From the NCBI GenBank assembly GCA_039707655.1, contig CM077671.1:304668509-304732508 (forward strand): a stretch of DNA of 64,000 bases. The letters are read 5' to 3'. The notes below the pieces were generated by a model. That model saw only the letters and a program-made list of their open reading frames with translations, was not told where the DNA came from and ran no database searches. Position numbers and translations under genes: made by a program. How positions within the stretch are numbered: position 1 is the stretch's first letter; every line of letters starts with the position of its first letter. Source of the DNA: Elymus sibiricus. Its lineage: Eukaryota; Streptophyta; Magnoliopsida; Poales; Poaceae. Shown one piece after another: positions 23,634-34,559 of the stretch.

Positions 23634-25302
23634 GTTCCAGCCAAGGACAACGCAGGGCTAGTACCAGCGCACGCGGACTAGAGAGTTGATAGCTTTTCTG
23701 TCGGTCACTGGCAGCATTACAGGGAGACCTGATCTCTTTTTCCTTTCTTTGATTATTTAATTAAGGCAGTCTAAGCTTTTTTGCTAATCGTCTCTTTGAT
23801 GCACTTCTCACGTGCTACTACCATTAGTAGCTTGGCCAGCATCCGCCTGCACAAGCAAATTCATGAACATTCACATGTGTTTCTTGGGATTGCTACAACG
23901 ACTGCTGAACAAATAAACTAGTGTTATTCTCTGTATGCAGGTCTCTCAAATTGAGGAATTATCACTCCGGCCAGTTTTCTGTCCGCAGTTCGGTGGACAC
24001 CGTGTCCCTAACTCAGATTGCTATGTGAATTTAGACTTCATCACAACATTATCATCTCACGCTCACAATTTGTGTCGACATCGAACTCTGAGCTGGGCTA
24101 CCTCTCTTCAATAATTTACTTTGCATAAATTCATTATGCAAAGATTATGTTTAATATATTATTATTATCATTATTTGTTATTACCCTTGTCGTGCACTAC
24201 TTTATGTGTATAGGTAAATGATCTAGACCGGGCCTCGCTATCACCTCAGCGTGTCGATGTTGTCATGCCGCCTCGGTCGGTTAATTTGGGCCGTCACCTT
24301 GGCTCATGGCCCTGCGTCAGCATCCCCGCGCCACGTCACCATAAACCGGTGTCAACCGGTCTCTATCGCCACCTCGGCGATCCGACGTCGTCGTCCCTCC
24401 AACGTCGGGCAAACCACGTCGTCAGCTCGGCTCGACCGGAGGCTTCACCATCGCTTCATCAACCTACCCCGGGGACTTTGGCGTCACCAGCCGATCAGCT
24501 TCATCACCACGGCTGGACCAGGGGTTTCGCCTCGTCACATTGACGTGTTGCGTCGTCACTTTATCAAGCCGAGCTCTTTGATCGGCCACCTCTGGACCGG
24601 CTTGGGGGCTGGGACCTCGATCCACTGCAAGCTCGGCCCACGTTATCAACACCGAGCACATTAACCAGCTAAGTCGTTTTCATGCTCAGCTCTCTTTGAA
24701 ATTTTACTTTTTGTTTGGTTCAACCGAGCGTTATGTTTTTGTCTCAAAACAAAAACTTTCTATGTTAAAAACGTTGTTTGTTCAAAAAACAACCTTCTTT
24801 TCCCATGTTACCTGGGGCTCTCAAATTTATACGAGCCACTTTATAATAAATGTGTTTTCTTCTTGGTCGCTGCAAAGTCTTTATCTACCACTCCTTTTTC
24901 CGACGCGAGTGTGTAGTCAATAGCCGGGTAGCCTAGTTTCTCTCTAGAGCCGCTCGCGTTTAGTTCGCTAAACTGGCCTCGGAGAAACACTCCGCCTTCA
25001 AGATATGGAGGTTGAAGCCGAAGGGTGACCCGCTTGAAGTCTGGAGATCGGATGTATCTTGTTAAAGCGCAATCGAAGCACATGTTAATTTTAAGACCAA
25101 TTTTTGGATTGGCACCAAGAAACTTGATTTAGTTTGGATATAAAGTTTTTGCTAAAGTTTGTTGGTTTCCCGAGCTTATGAAACTTTCAACCTCTTGTAT
25201 GTTTTTTTAGGAGGAGGGACATCGTCTTGATCGAGGTGCCCTACGTAATAATTCAGCACGGGAAATCTTTTTCCGACCCACAGTTCGACATCTTCCCTGC
25301 CA
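23634..25302 (+). mobile_element. non-coding element internal region, segment 2
   Basis: This continues the element with LTR 14639-15057 after element A. The part at 24240-24670 is GC-rich with repeated phrases such as CGTCAC and GGCTTGGGGGCTGGGACC. ORFs there (24251-24664 and overlaps) lack motifs and look like compositional artefacts. It appears to be a large non-coding retrotransposon interior (LARD-like). Element B interrupts it at 25308. Confidence 0.45.
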
Positions 25303-25307
25303 ACCTG
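25303..25307. repeat. target-site duplication of element B, left
   Basis: ACCTG precedes the 5' LTR of element B and matches 32705-32709. Confidence 0.9.
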
Positions 25308-26979
25308 TGATACGTCTCCTACGTATCTATAATTTTTGCTTGTTCCATGCTGCTATATTATCATTCTTGGATGTTTTACAATCATTTTACTACAACTTTA
25401 TATTATTTTTGGGACTAACCTATTAACCTAGAGCCCAGTGCCAGTTTCTGTTTTTTTCCATGTTTTTGAGTTTTACAGAAAAGGAATATCAAACGGAGTC
25501 CAAACGGAATAAAAATTTACGGTGATTTTTTATGGACCAGAAGAGACCCACGGGGCATCGGAGTTGGGCCAGAAGACCCACGAGGCAGCCACAAGCCTCT
25601 AGGGCGCGCCCCCCCTAGGGTGCGCCCTGCTGGCTTGTGACTTCCTCGTGCCCCCCCTGGACTTGTTTCCACCACCAAAAATTCCTATAAGTAGAGAAAC
25701 CCCCAGAAACAAACCTAGATCGGGAGTTCCGCCGCCGCAAGGCTCCAGAACCACGAAAAAAAAATCGGGAGCCCGTTCCGGCACCCTGCCGGAGGGGGAA
25801 ACCATCACCGGAGGCCATCTTCATCATCCCGGCGCTCTCCATGACGAGGAGGGAGTAGTTCACCCTCGGGGCTGAGGGTATGTACCAATAGCTATGTGTT
25901 TGATCTCTCTCTCTCTCGTGTTCTTGAGATGGCACGATCTTGATGTACCGCGAGCTTTATTGATATAGATGAATCATATGGAGTGTTTCCCCTCTCTATC
26001 TAGTTGTGATGAATTGAGTTTTCCCTTTGAAGTTTACTTATCGGATTGAGTCTTTAAGGATTTGAGAACACTTGATGTATGTCTTGCGATGGGATATCCG
26101 TGGTGACAATGGGATGTTCTATTGATCCACTTGATGTATGTTTTGGTGATCAACTTGTGGGTTCCGTGACCTTGGGAATCTATGCATAGGGGTTGGCACA
26201 TGTTTTCGTCTTGACTCTCCGGTAGAAACTTTGGGGCACTCTTTGAAGTTCTTTGTGTTGGATTGAATATGATGAATCTGAAATTGTGTGATGCATATCG
26301 TATAATCAAGCCCATGGGTACTTGTGGTGACATTGGAGTATCTAGGTGACTTTAGGGTTTTGGTTGATGTGTATCTTAAGGTGTTATTTTAGTACGAACT
26401 CTAGGGCTGTTCGTGACACTTATAGGGATAGCTCATAAGATTGATCGGAAAAGATAACTTTGAGGTGGTTTCGTACCCTACAATAATTTCTTCGTTTGTT
26501 CTCCGCTATTTGTGACTTTGGAGTGAACTCTTTGTTGCACGTGAGGGATTTATATATGATTCAACTATGTTAGTATTGTTGAGAGAACTTGCACTAGTGA
26601 AAGTATGAACCCTAGGCCTTGTTTTCAAGCATTGCAATACCGTTTTTGCTCACTTTTGTTACTTGCTACCTTGCTGTTTTTATATTTTCAGATTACAAAA
26701 ACCTATATCTACCATCCATATTGCACTTGTATCACCATCTCTTCGCCGAACTAGTGCACCTATACAATTTACCATTGTATTGGGTGTGTTGGGGACACAA
26801 GAGACTCTTTGTTATTTGGTTGCAGGGTTGTTTGAGAGAGACCATATTCATCCTACGCCTCCCACGGATTGATAAAACTTAGGTAATCCACTTGAGGGAA
26901 ATTTGCTACTGTCCTACAAAACTCTGCGCTTGGAGGCCCAACACAAGTCTATAAGAATAAAGTTGCGTAGTAGACATCA
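25308..26979 (+). repeat. Element B 5' LTR
   Basis: It starts TGATACGTCTCCTACGTATC and ends GTAGTAGACATCA. A palindrome with outer arms CACAAGCC (25590-25597) and GGCTTGTG (25632-25639) and inner arms AGGGCGC/GCGCCCT (25601-25607, 25622-25628) precedes a TATA-like box (TATAAGTA, 25686-25693). A CT microsatellite lies near 25900. Confidence 0.9.
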
Positions 26980-26989
26980 AGCTCTTTTC

Positions 26990-27007
26990 TGGCGCCGTTG
27001 CCGGGGA
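26990..27007 (+). promoter_or_regulatory. Element B primer-binding site (tRNA-Asp)
   Basis: TGGCGCCGTTGCCGGGGA, 10 bp after the LTR, is the exact 18-base complement of the plant tRNA-Asp 3' end. Confidence 0.9.
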
Positions 27008-27051
27008 GGCTAGGAAAGCGGCACTCACATCCTGTCAACGAAGCTCTTTTC

Positions 27052-27069
27052 TGGCGCCGTTGCAGGGTA
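27052..27069 (+). repeat. duplicated, degenerate primer-binding site in element B
   Basis: AAGCTCTTTTCTGGCGCCGT recurs 62 bp after the first copy, continuing TGCAGGGTA. It pairs with tRNA-Asp over the first 11 bases only. A local duplication of the LTR-leader junction is the simplest origin. Confidence 0.75.
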
Positions 27070-27167
27070 GGTGAGTGCTTGAAGGTATATATTTAGATCT
27101 TGCAATTGAATCTTTTAGTTTCTTGTTTTATCACTAGTTTGGTTTTATAAAAGAAAACTACAAAAAA

Positions 27168-27944
27168 ATGGAATTGAGGTTGCCTCATATGCTTCATCTT
27201 TTTAATGTCTTTCGTGAAAATGATGGAAAGGAAAATTGTGCTCAATTGTTAGACGAAGAAGTTATCAAAATGTTTGGCACTAAATCTTTGTATGATGAGC
27301 ATGATTGCAATGTTGTTAGTATGAATTCCGTGAATATTCATGATGCTAATGATATGCAAAGCTACAAACTTGGGGATGCTATGTTTGATGAAGAAGATAT
27401 GTTTAGTCCCCCAAGTTTTGATGAGCAAATTTATTATGATGAAAGCATGCCTCCTATTTATGATGATTATTGTGATGACATGTATGCTATAAAGAATAAT
27501 GATCACCATGAAACTTGTCATCATGATTTTAATTTTCAATTGGATTATGCTTCACACGATAGTTATTTTGTTGAGTTTGCTCCCACTACTATTGATGAGA
27601 AGAAAATTGCTTATGTGGAGAGTGACAAATTTTCTATGCTTGTGGATCATGAAGATAATGCTTTATGTGATAGTTATGTTGTGAAATTCCTTCATGATTC
27701 TACTGAAAACTATTATGAGGGAGGAACTTATGCTTGTAGGAATTGCAATAATATCAAGTTTCCTCTCTATGTGTTCAAAGTTTTGAAGTTATGCTTGTTT
27801 TGCCTTCCTATGCTAGATGATTCTTGTTCTCATAAATTGTTTGCTCACAAAATCCCTATGCATAGTAAGGGGGTTAGGCTTAAATGTGCTAGTCATATGC
27901 TTCATGATGCTCTCTTTGTGTTTCAATTCTTATCTTTTATGTGA
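27168..27944 (+). CDS. 258-residue acidic ORF of unknown function in element B
   Basis: The frame is intact from ATG 27168 to TGA 27942-27944 and is the only sizeable ORF of element B. The protein is rich in Asp, Glu, His, Tyr and Cys, with repeated acidic phrases (FDEEDMFSPPSFDEQI, YDDYCDDMY) over about residues 60-150. A Cys/Phe-rich C-terminal part includes the pair CRNCNN and LKLCLFCLP. I see no gag, protease or polymerase motif, no signal peptide and no zinc knuckle. It occupies the place of gag. It could be a relic of an Athila structural protein or an element-specific factor. The intact frame in a young element suggests recent constraint or little time to decay. Its role is unknown. 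Confidence 0.6.
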   Translation: MELRLPHMLHLFNVFRENDGKENCAQLLDEEVIKMFGTKSLYDEHDCNVVSMNSVNIHDANDMQSYKLGDAMFDEEDMFSPPSFDEQIYYDESMPPIYDDYCDDMYAIKNNDHHETCHHDFNFQLDYASHDSYFVEFAPTTIDEKKIAYVESDKFSMLVDHEDNALCDSYVVKFLHDSTENYYEGGTYACRNCNNIKFPLYVFKVLKLCLFCLPMLDDSCSHKLFAHKIPMHSKGVRLKCASHMLHDALFVFQFLSFM

Positions 27945-27988
27945 GCATCATTGAAATCATCATGCCTAGCTAAAAGGCATTAAAGAAA

Positions 27989-28011
27989 AGCGCTTGTTGG
28001 GAGACAACCCA
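27989..28011 (+). promoter_or_regulatory. conserved post-ORF motif
   Basis: GCGCTTGTTGGGAGACAACC occurs 45 bp after the ORF stop. Element A has the same motif with one change at 19259-19280. A nearby CCTAGCTA and GGCAT pair is shared as well. Confidence 0.7.
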
Positions 28012-28592
28012 ATATTTAAACTTACTGTTTTGGTGTGTTCACATGATTAAGCTACTGTATTAATCATGTTTTGTGTCTTTTATTTCAATAAAGTGCCAAG
28101 TAAAGCCTTTGGGATAGTGTGGATGATAGTTGACTTGATTCTGTGCAAAAACAGAAACTTTTTCTCTCAGTCCAGGAATTTTATAAATTCACTGGTACGT
28201 GATTTTGATCTGAATTTTTTACACATGATTTATATACAAATTTCCTAGATTTTCCTAATTTTTGAGAATTTTTAGAGACAGGGAAGTATGGCTACACTAC
28301 AGATATTCACAGACTGTTCTGTTTTTGACAGATTCTGTTTTGCATGCATAGTTTGCTTGTTTTAGTGTTCCCATAGCTTATATTGAGTGATATAAATTAT
28401 GGGAATGATATAATACAGTAGGTATCATGTGGTAACAATTATGAATCTTGTCTTGACAGTACCTAAGTGAATGGTCTATCTTTATTATACTAACCCATCT
28501 CACGAAGTTCCGTTAAGTTTTGTGTGATTGAAGTTTTCAAGTTTTGGGTGAGACACCGATATGAGGAGAATAAGGAGTGACAAGAACCTAAG

Positions 28593-28677
28593 CTTGGGGA
28601 TGCCCAAGGCACCCCCAAGGTAATATCCAAGGAAGACTCAAGCGCCTAAGCTTGGGGATGCCCCGGAAGGCATCCCC
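28593..28677 (+). repeat. hairpin pair in element B module copy 1
   Basis: The first hairpin has CTTGGGG (28593-28599) with CCCCAAG (28613-28619). The second has GGGGATGCC (28654-28662) with GGCATCCCC (28669-28677). Confidence 0.8.
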
Positions 28678-29316
28678 TCTTTCGTCTTCAACATTATCGG
28701 TATATCTTACTTGGAGCTATATTTTTATTCGTCACATGATATGAGTTTTGCTTGGAGCGTCATATTATTTTGTTGTTCTCTGTTAGGAGATATTTTTAAT
28801 CTTTTTTTTCAATAAAAAGTTCCAAGAATTGCCTTAGGATGCTTGCATTGCATGTTTTGATGAGTGCTGTGTAAAAACAAAACTTTGGCTGTAGTGTTTG
28901 AATTTTCATATTTTACTGGAACGTGGAAAGTTTCTGAAATTTTTACACAGTGTTTTCATATAAATTTTATAGCATTTTCTAAATTTTCATAATTTTTTGA
29001 GTTACAGAAGTACACTGTTTTCATAAATTTCTACAGACTGTTCTGTTTGGACAGATTGCTGTCATAGTTTTGTTATCTACTTATCCTATAGTTTCCATAG
29101 CCTATATTGGTAGATATAAATTGTGGAAATGATAGTATAAATTACCTAATGTTTGAAAATTATTATGCAACTTGTCTTGGCAGTACATAAAGAGTTAATT
29201 TATTATTATGTGTACTAACCTATCTCACGAGTTCTTTTCGAGTTTTGTGTGGATGATGTTTTTGAGAATAGGTGAAACCATGATATGAGAGGATTGAACG
29301 AGATACAAAAGCTCAA

Positions 29317-29395
29317 GCTTGGGGATGCCCAAGGCACCCCAAGCAAATATTTCAAGAAGTCTGAAGCATCTAAGCTTGGGGATGCTACGCATCCC
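29317..29395 (+). repeat. hairpin pair in element B module copy 2
   Basis: The first hairpin has GCTTGGGG (29317-29324) with CCCCAAGC (29337-29344). The second has GGGATGC (29379-29385) with GCATCCC (29389-29395) and a different, 3-base loop (TAC). Pairing is kept although the loop has changed. Confidence 0.8.
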
Positions 29396-29520
29396 ACCTC
29401 TCTTCATCAACAATTATCGGTTAGCCTGTGTTGAGCCTAAATTTTTATTCGTTCACATGATATGTGCTATTCTTGGAGTGCTATTTTTCTTTTGCTTGCT
29501 GTTTAATAAAATACTTAAAG

Positions 29521-31038
29521 ATCTGAAAATATTTATTGAGGGAGAGAGAGTCCTCACATAGCTCCTTAATCGTTTGACTACTCATTTATCTTCACTTTTA
29601 TCTTTTGAGAGTAGCTTGTCATTTCCTCTCATGCTTCACTTATACCTTTGTGAGAGATGAAATTTTTATGCTCATGTGCTTCACTTAAATTTGTTTGAGC
29701 TTGCCAAAAGCAATGGCAATATACGAAACTAGTCCCAAAGTGATAGATATCCAAGGAGGATACAATAAAAACTTTCATGAAGATCATTGAACAAATTAAA
29801 CTTGATTCCTTGTAATAGTTTTGAAACATGATGATAGTAATATGTGAGTCATGTTAGTGAGTAATTATGCTTAGTAGGAATATTGGTGTTAAGGTTTGTG
29901 ATTCCCTATGCATGCACGAAAGTCAATAGTTATGCAATGAAGTTACATCCTACTTGTGGTGCATTATTCGGTGTTAGTTATGACTCAATGCTCACTTATG
30001 AGATTTTCCGTTCCTCGGTTTGGTTGGTTCCCAATCTATTTGCTAGCCTTCATTTGTACTAAGTAGAAATACTACTTGTGCATCCAAAATCCTTAATCCA
30101 AGTTTTGCCTTATGAGTCCACCATACCTACCTATATGCGGTATTTCCATGCCGTTCCAAGCAAATTTGTATGTGCCATCTCTAAACTTTCAAAATAAATT
30201 TTCTCTTTTGTGTGCCCGTACCGCTCATGAAACGGTGGGGAGTATCCAATATTTTTCCATGCTAGGTGTGTTATTCTCATGATATGTGTTGATTCACTAT
30301 CATTCACGAGAAAGTGGCTGGTATTCGGGATGCCCAGTCCCATGCTCAAAATTCAAATCAAAAAATAATTAAACAAAACTCCCCCAGGATTGTTGTTTGT
30401 ATGGACGGTACCCGTGGATTCGGCTCGCCGTGGAGTGTGATTGATTGGTGGAGGGGGAGTAAAAACTTTACTATTCTGTTTGGGAACCGCCTATAATGTA
30501 TCTAGCATGGAAAGTATTGTGAGCTACTTCGTCATTTTCGTTGACAGGAAAAGCATGCCACCCAAAATATATTTTTCTCTCTCAATTTAAAACTTTGAGC
30601 TCTGGCACCTCTACAAATCCCTACTTCCCTCTGCAAAGGGCCTATCTATTTACTTTATGCAATTTTTATTTTTGCTTTGAGTCTCCATCTTCTCTTATAA
30701 GCACCAACTAGGGGGCACTATGATCGTACTTGAGCATTGGGCATAGCTAATATTTGAGTGTGTTTCATGAATGGATCAATGATTGAGCATGATGGGCTAG
30801 GGATAACTTTCTTTAGTGTTGATATTTTGAAAGATATGGTTGCTTGTTGACATGCTTGAGTATTGAAGTCATTATGTTAATACTAGACTATTGCTTTGAA
30901 TCATTTACAAGTCCAAATGTCCATGCTATACAAACAAGAAAAGAATATGATGAACATGTTAGGCAGCATTCCACATCAAAAATTCTGTTTTTATCATTTA
31001 CCTACTCGAGGACGAGCAGGAATTAAGCTTGGGGATGC
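29521..31038 (+). other. Element B 3' non-coding region and polypurine tract
   Basis: No credible ORF is present. The stretch around 30600-30700 (CCCTCTGCAAAGGGCCTATC) is also found, inverted, in the minus-strand elements near 13370 and 55200. The region ends with CGAGGACGAGCAGGAATTAA and GCTTGGGGATGC directly before the LTR, the same tract as element A. Confidence 0.7.
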
Positions 31039-32704
31039 TGATACGTCTCCAACGTATCTATAATTTTTGCTTGTTCCATGCTGCTATATTATCATTCTTG
31101 GATGTTTTACAATCATTTTACTACAACTTTATATTATTTTTGGGACTAACCTATTAACCTAGAGCCCAGTGCCAGTTTCTGTTTTTTTCGTGTTTTTGAG
31201 TTTTACAGAAAAGGAATATCAAACGGAGTCCAAACGGAATAAAAATTTATGGTGATTTTTTATGGACCAGAAGAGACCCACGGGGCATCGGAGTTGGGCC
31301 AGAAGACCCACGAGGCAGCCACAAGCCTCTAGGGTGCCCCCCTAGGGCGCGCCCTGCTGGCTTGTGACTTCCTCGTGGCCCCCCTGGACTTGTTTCCGCC
31401 GCCAAAAATTCCTATAAATAGAGAAACCCCCAGAAACAATCCTAGATCGGGAGTTCCGCCGCCGCAAGACTCCAGAGCCATGAAAAACCAATCGGGAGCC
31501 CGTTCTGGCACCCTGCCGGAGGGGGAAACCATCACCGGAGGCCATCTTCATCATCCCGGCGTTCTCCGTGACGAGGAGGGAGTAGTTCACCCTCGGGGCT
31601 GAGGGTATGTACCAGTAGCTATGTGTTTGATCTCTCTCTCTCGTGTTCTTGAGATGGCACGATCTTGATGTACCGCGAGCTTTATTGATATAGATGAATC
31701 ATATGGAGTGTTTCCCCTCTCTATCTAGTTGTGATGAATTGAGTTTTCCCTTTGAAGTTTATTTATCGGATTGAGTCTTTAAGGATTTGAGAACACTTGA
31801 TGTATGTCTTGCGATGGGATATCCGTGGTGACAATGGGATGTTCTATTGATCCACTTGATGTATGTTTTGGTGATCAACTTGTGGGTTCCGTGACCTTGG
31901 GAATCTATGCATAGGGGTTGGCACATGTTTTCGTCTTGACTCTCCGGTAGAAACTTTGGGGCACTCTTTGAAGTTCTTTGTGTTGGATTGAATATGATGA
32001 ATCTGAAATTGTGTGATGCATATCGTATAATCAAGCCCATGGGTACTTGTGGTGACATTGGAGTATCTAGGTGACATTAGGGTTTTGGTTGATGTGTATC
32101 TTAAGGTATTATTTTAGTACGAACTCTAGGGCTGTTCATGACACTTATAGGGATAGCTCATAAGATTGATCGGAAAAGATAACTTTGAGGTGGTTTCGTA
32201 CCCTACAATAATTTCGTCGTTTGTTCTCCGCTATTTGTGACTTTGGAGTGAACTCTTTGTCGCACGTGAGGGATTTATATATGATTCAACTATGATAGTA
32301 TTGTTGAGAGAACTTGCACTAGTGAAAGTATGAACCCTAGGCCTTGTTTTCAAGCATTGCAATACCGTTTTTGCTCACTTTTGTTACTTGCTACCTTGCT
32401 GTTTTTATATTTTCAGATTACAAAAACCTATATCTACCATCCATATTGCACTTGTATTACCATCTCTTCGCCGAACTAGTGCACCTATACAATTTACCAT
32501 TGTATTGGGTGTGTTGGGGACACAAGAGACTCTTTGTTATTTGGTTGCAGGGTTGTTTGAGAGAGACCATATTCATCCTACACCTCCAACGGATTGATAA
32601 ACCTTATGTCATCCATTTGAGGGAAATTTGCTACTGTCCTACAAAACTCTGCGCTTGGAGGCCCAACACAAGTCTACAAGAATAAAGTTGCATAGTAGAC
32701 ATCA
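31039..32704 (+). repeat. Element B 3' LTR
   Basis: It is 1,666 bp, starts TGATACGTCTCCAACGTATC, has a TATA box TATAAATA at 31413-31420 and ends GTAGACATCA. It keeps the CACAAGCC/GGCTTGTG palindrome. Confidence 0.9.
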
Positions 32705-32709
32705 ACCTG
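32705..32709. repeat. target-site duplication of element B, right
   Basis: ACCTG matches 25303-25307. Confidence 0.9.
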
Positions 32710-33647
32710 CACCTCGGCACGGTTAGATCCGGACTCTTGGAGAGCTCAAAATATCATCAGCGTTTGTGTTCAATATACAAGCGCTGCCTTCCGTAATGAT
32801 CGTTATAAAGCCATAAATATGCATCGATTTGACTTAAGGTTTTGGCCAAAGCTGGGTTGCCTGGCTCCTATGCTTGTCCCCTACGTTCCCGATAGTTCGA
32901 CTAGGGGGTAAAGGGAGAACCTTTGTGATTGTTACTACTGGGTCATCCGGGTTTGTACCTCAGACGGGTGAAGCCGAAAGCTAGCTGTCTTAAGAATATA
33001 ATTAGTCGGCAATGAAGGAAGTGAAAATTTAGGTTCATTAAAGACAACACAGTTTGGGAACTTTCCCCAAACTAAATCCTCAGTGTTTTCCTCCCACATT
33101 GATCGGAGGTGAGGTTTCATTATCATGGTCAACATGATAGCCTGGGAAAAGGAACTTATAAAGTAACTATTGTTCCCAAAAGATGTTTCTTATGTTACAT
33201 AGTAATATAACATATCTCTTCGCGTAGCTTTGTTTATAAAACCGTATGATTGGATTGCCTTCTTTTCCATAAATCTTTGCCCTCAAAAGCTTTATAAAGT
33301 AGGAAAACACTCCCTGGCTACTAGCCGAGGAGGTTGAAGCCGATGGTCGGTCAACAAAGTTTGTACAATGCGGATCCGAGCATTAATGATGTAAAGTACT
33401 TGAATACATAGAATCATTACACATAAATTGTGTCAAACGTAACAAAGTTTGTGTCAAACAAATATCGATCCTTAATTCGACCATCCGTGCCCAAATTAAG
33501 GCTCGGGGGCTACTACATTGCCTATTCAATGCGGCAAATTCAAAGTGCAATACGATTTCCTAGGAGATTCGATCCTCAAGTCGGTCGGCCGCACCCAACC
33601 TGAGTCTCGGAAGCTATGGCGCACCGCATTTCTAGTTCTAAGTATGG
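32710..33647 (+). mobile_element. non-coding element internal region, segment 3
   Basis: This resumes the element begun at 14639 after element B. It has no ORF with recognisable motifs. GGCTCGGGGGCTACT near 33501 is a gypsy-type polypurine tract, but the expected 3' LTR does not follow. The 3' end was therefore deleted or replaced before 33648. Confidence 0.45.
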
Positions 33648-34188
33648 TGTTGTCGTGGTTTTGTCATGGCAGATGTCCTCGTAAGAGAACTTAGGTGTGA
33701 GGCCATCGCAACTAGGTGGCGACTTGAACGGGGTTGATCGGGAACGAGAGACAAGGTTTTACCCAGGTTCAGCCCCTCTGATGGAGGTAAAAGCCTACGT
33801 CCTGCTTTGTGTATATTGATGATGATCTCGATTACAAGGGTGTGGAATCTCTAACCTAGCTCTCGAGGGTTTCTTTCTTTCTTGATCTTCCTTATCTCAG
33901 GGGCTCCCCTTTATATACAGGTTGAGGCCCCGAGAATACAATAGGGTCCGGGTCAAAATACAACCAGTGACCTAATCTAACACTACCTACTCATCTTGTT
34001 CTTCAAGTAAAGGAATACTCCTGTCTTCTCCTGTCAATCCGGCTCGCCACGTGACGTCTCATGAGCCGGCCTCAACCTAAGCCGCCTTCAGGGCTTCGAG
34101 CTTCTGTAGGAATCTCCCTTATAGGCCGCCTAGCAGTTGTCGGGTCAAAATGTTGGGCGGGTCATACCCGTGGGATATATCCCCAACA
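33648..34188 (-). repeat. gypsy-like 3' LTR, minus strand (541 bp)
   Basis: The terminal TGTTG...CAACA inverted repeats bound a unit whose minus strand carries a TATA box (TATATAA, complement of 33911-33917) and the phrase GCTGAACCTGGGTAAAACC. Minus-strand AAACTGGGGGCTAA at 34189-34202 is a polypurine tract directly upstream, so this is the 3' LTR of a minus-strand element. Confidence 0.7.
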
Positions 34189-34559
34189 TTAGCCCCCAGT
34201 TTAATTTGGATTCATCCATGTTAAACTCCATACAAACATTTCAGCTGGGAAAGACCAACCTTAGCTTCATCTTCCACTTGATATCAAACTTTCTTCCGGG
34301 TCAACTTTCTACTGGGTTATCTTCCTTTGTCTCAAGACTTAGTATCTTTTAATCAATGTCCTTAAGATGAAGATGATGATGTTGCATCTTCTTCTTCCAA
34401 CTCTTAGCTTTCTAGGGCTCGGTAGTTGTCATCTCTAGATTTTGGTGTGCTCGATGTCAAAGGGGAGAGATGTGTATAAATGGCTCTTAATTTATGGGGG
34501 GCAGGGTAGTGTTTCTGCATTTGAGAGTTAGAATACTTGTATTTTATTGCAAGATCATG
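34189..34559 (-). mobile_element. short internal remnant of the minus-strand element
   Basis: The polypurine tract is followed by about 350 bp without coding potential, up to the truncated Angela gag. The exact boundary is uncertain. Confidence 0.35.

Larger units (their letters stand above)
28060..29520 (+). repeat. diverged tandem duplication of a ~730-bp 3' module in element B
   Basis: Copy 1 (about 28060-28800) and copy 2 (about 28805-29520) share the same order of landmarks. These are a GTGCCAAG/GTTCCAAG start, ACAGACTGTTCTGTTT, ATCTCACGA, TTTTGTGTG, two AAGCTTGGGGATGC hairpins, and TTTTTATTCG with CACATGATATG. Element A has one copy (about 19360-20090). The copies are clearly diverged, so the duplication predates this insertion. 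Confidence 0.75.
25308..32704 (+). mobile_element. Element B: complete non-autonomous Athila-related retrotransposon
   Basis: This 7,397-bp element has LTRs of 1,672 and 1,666 bp, TG...CA ends, a perfect tRNA-Asp primer site, one ORF of 258 codons and ACCTG duplications. The LTRs are nearly identical by eye apart from a few substitutions and a CT-repeat length change, so it is younger than element A. It has no gag, protease, reverse transcriptase or integrase motif. Its 3' non-coding modules are related to those of element A. Confidence 0.9.

Noticed and set aside
24251..24664. 137-codon ORF in a GC-rich stretch
   Set aside because: Several overlapping frames are open because of composition. 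No motif, and it is inside a non-coding element.
33501..33515. Polypurine tract as the start of a 3' LTR for the 14639 element
   Set aside because: The sequence after it does not match the 419-bp LTR start (TGACGGTGTCC), so no 3' LTR can be called.
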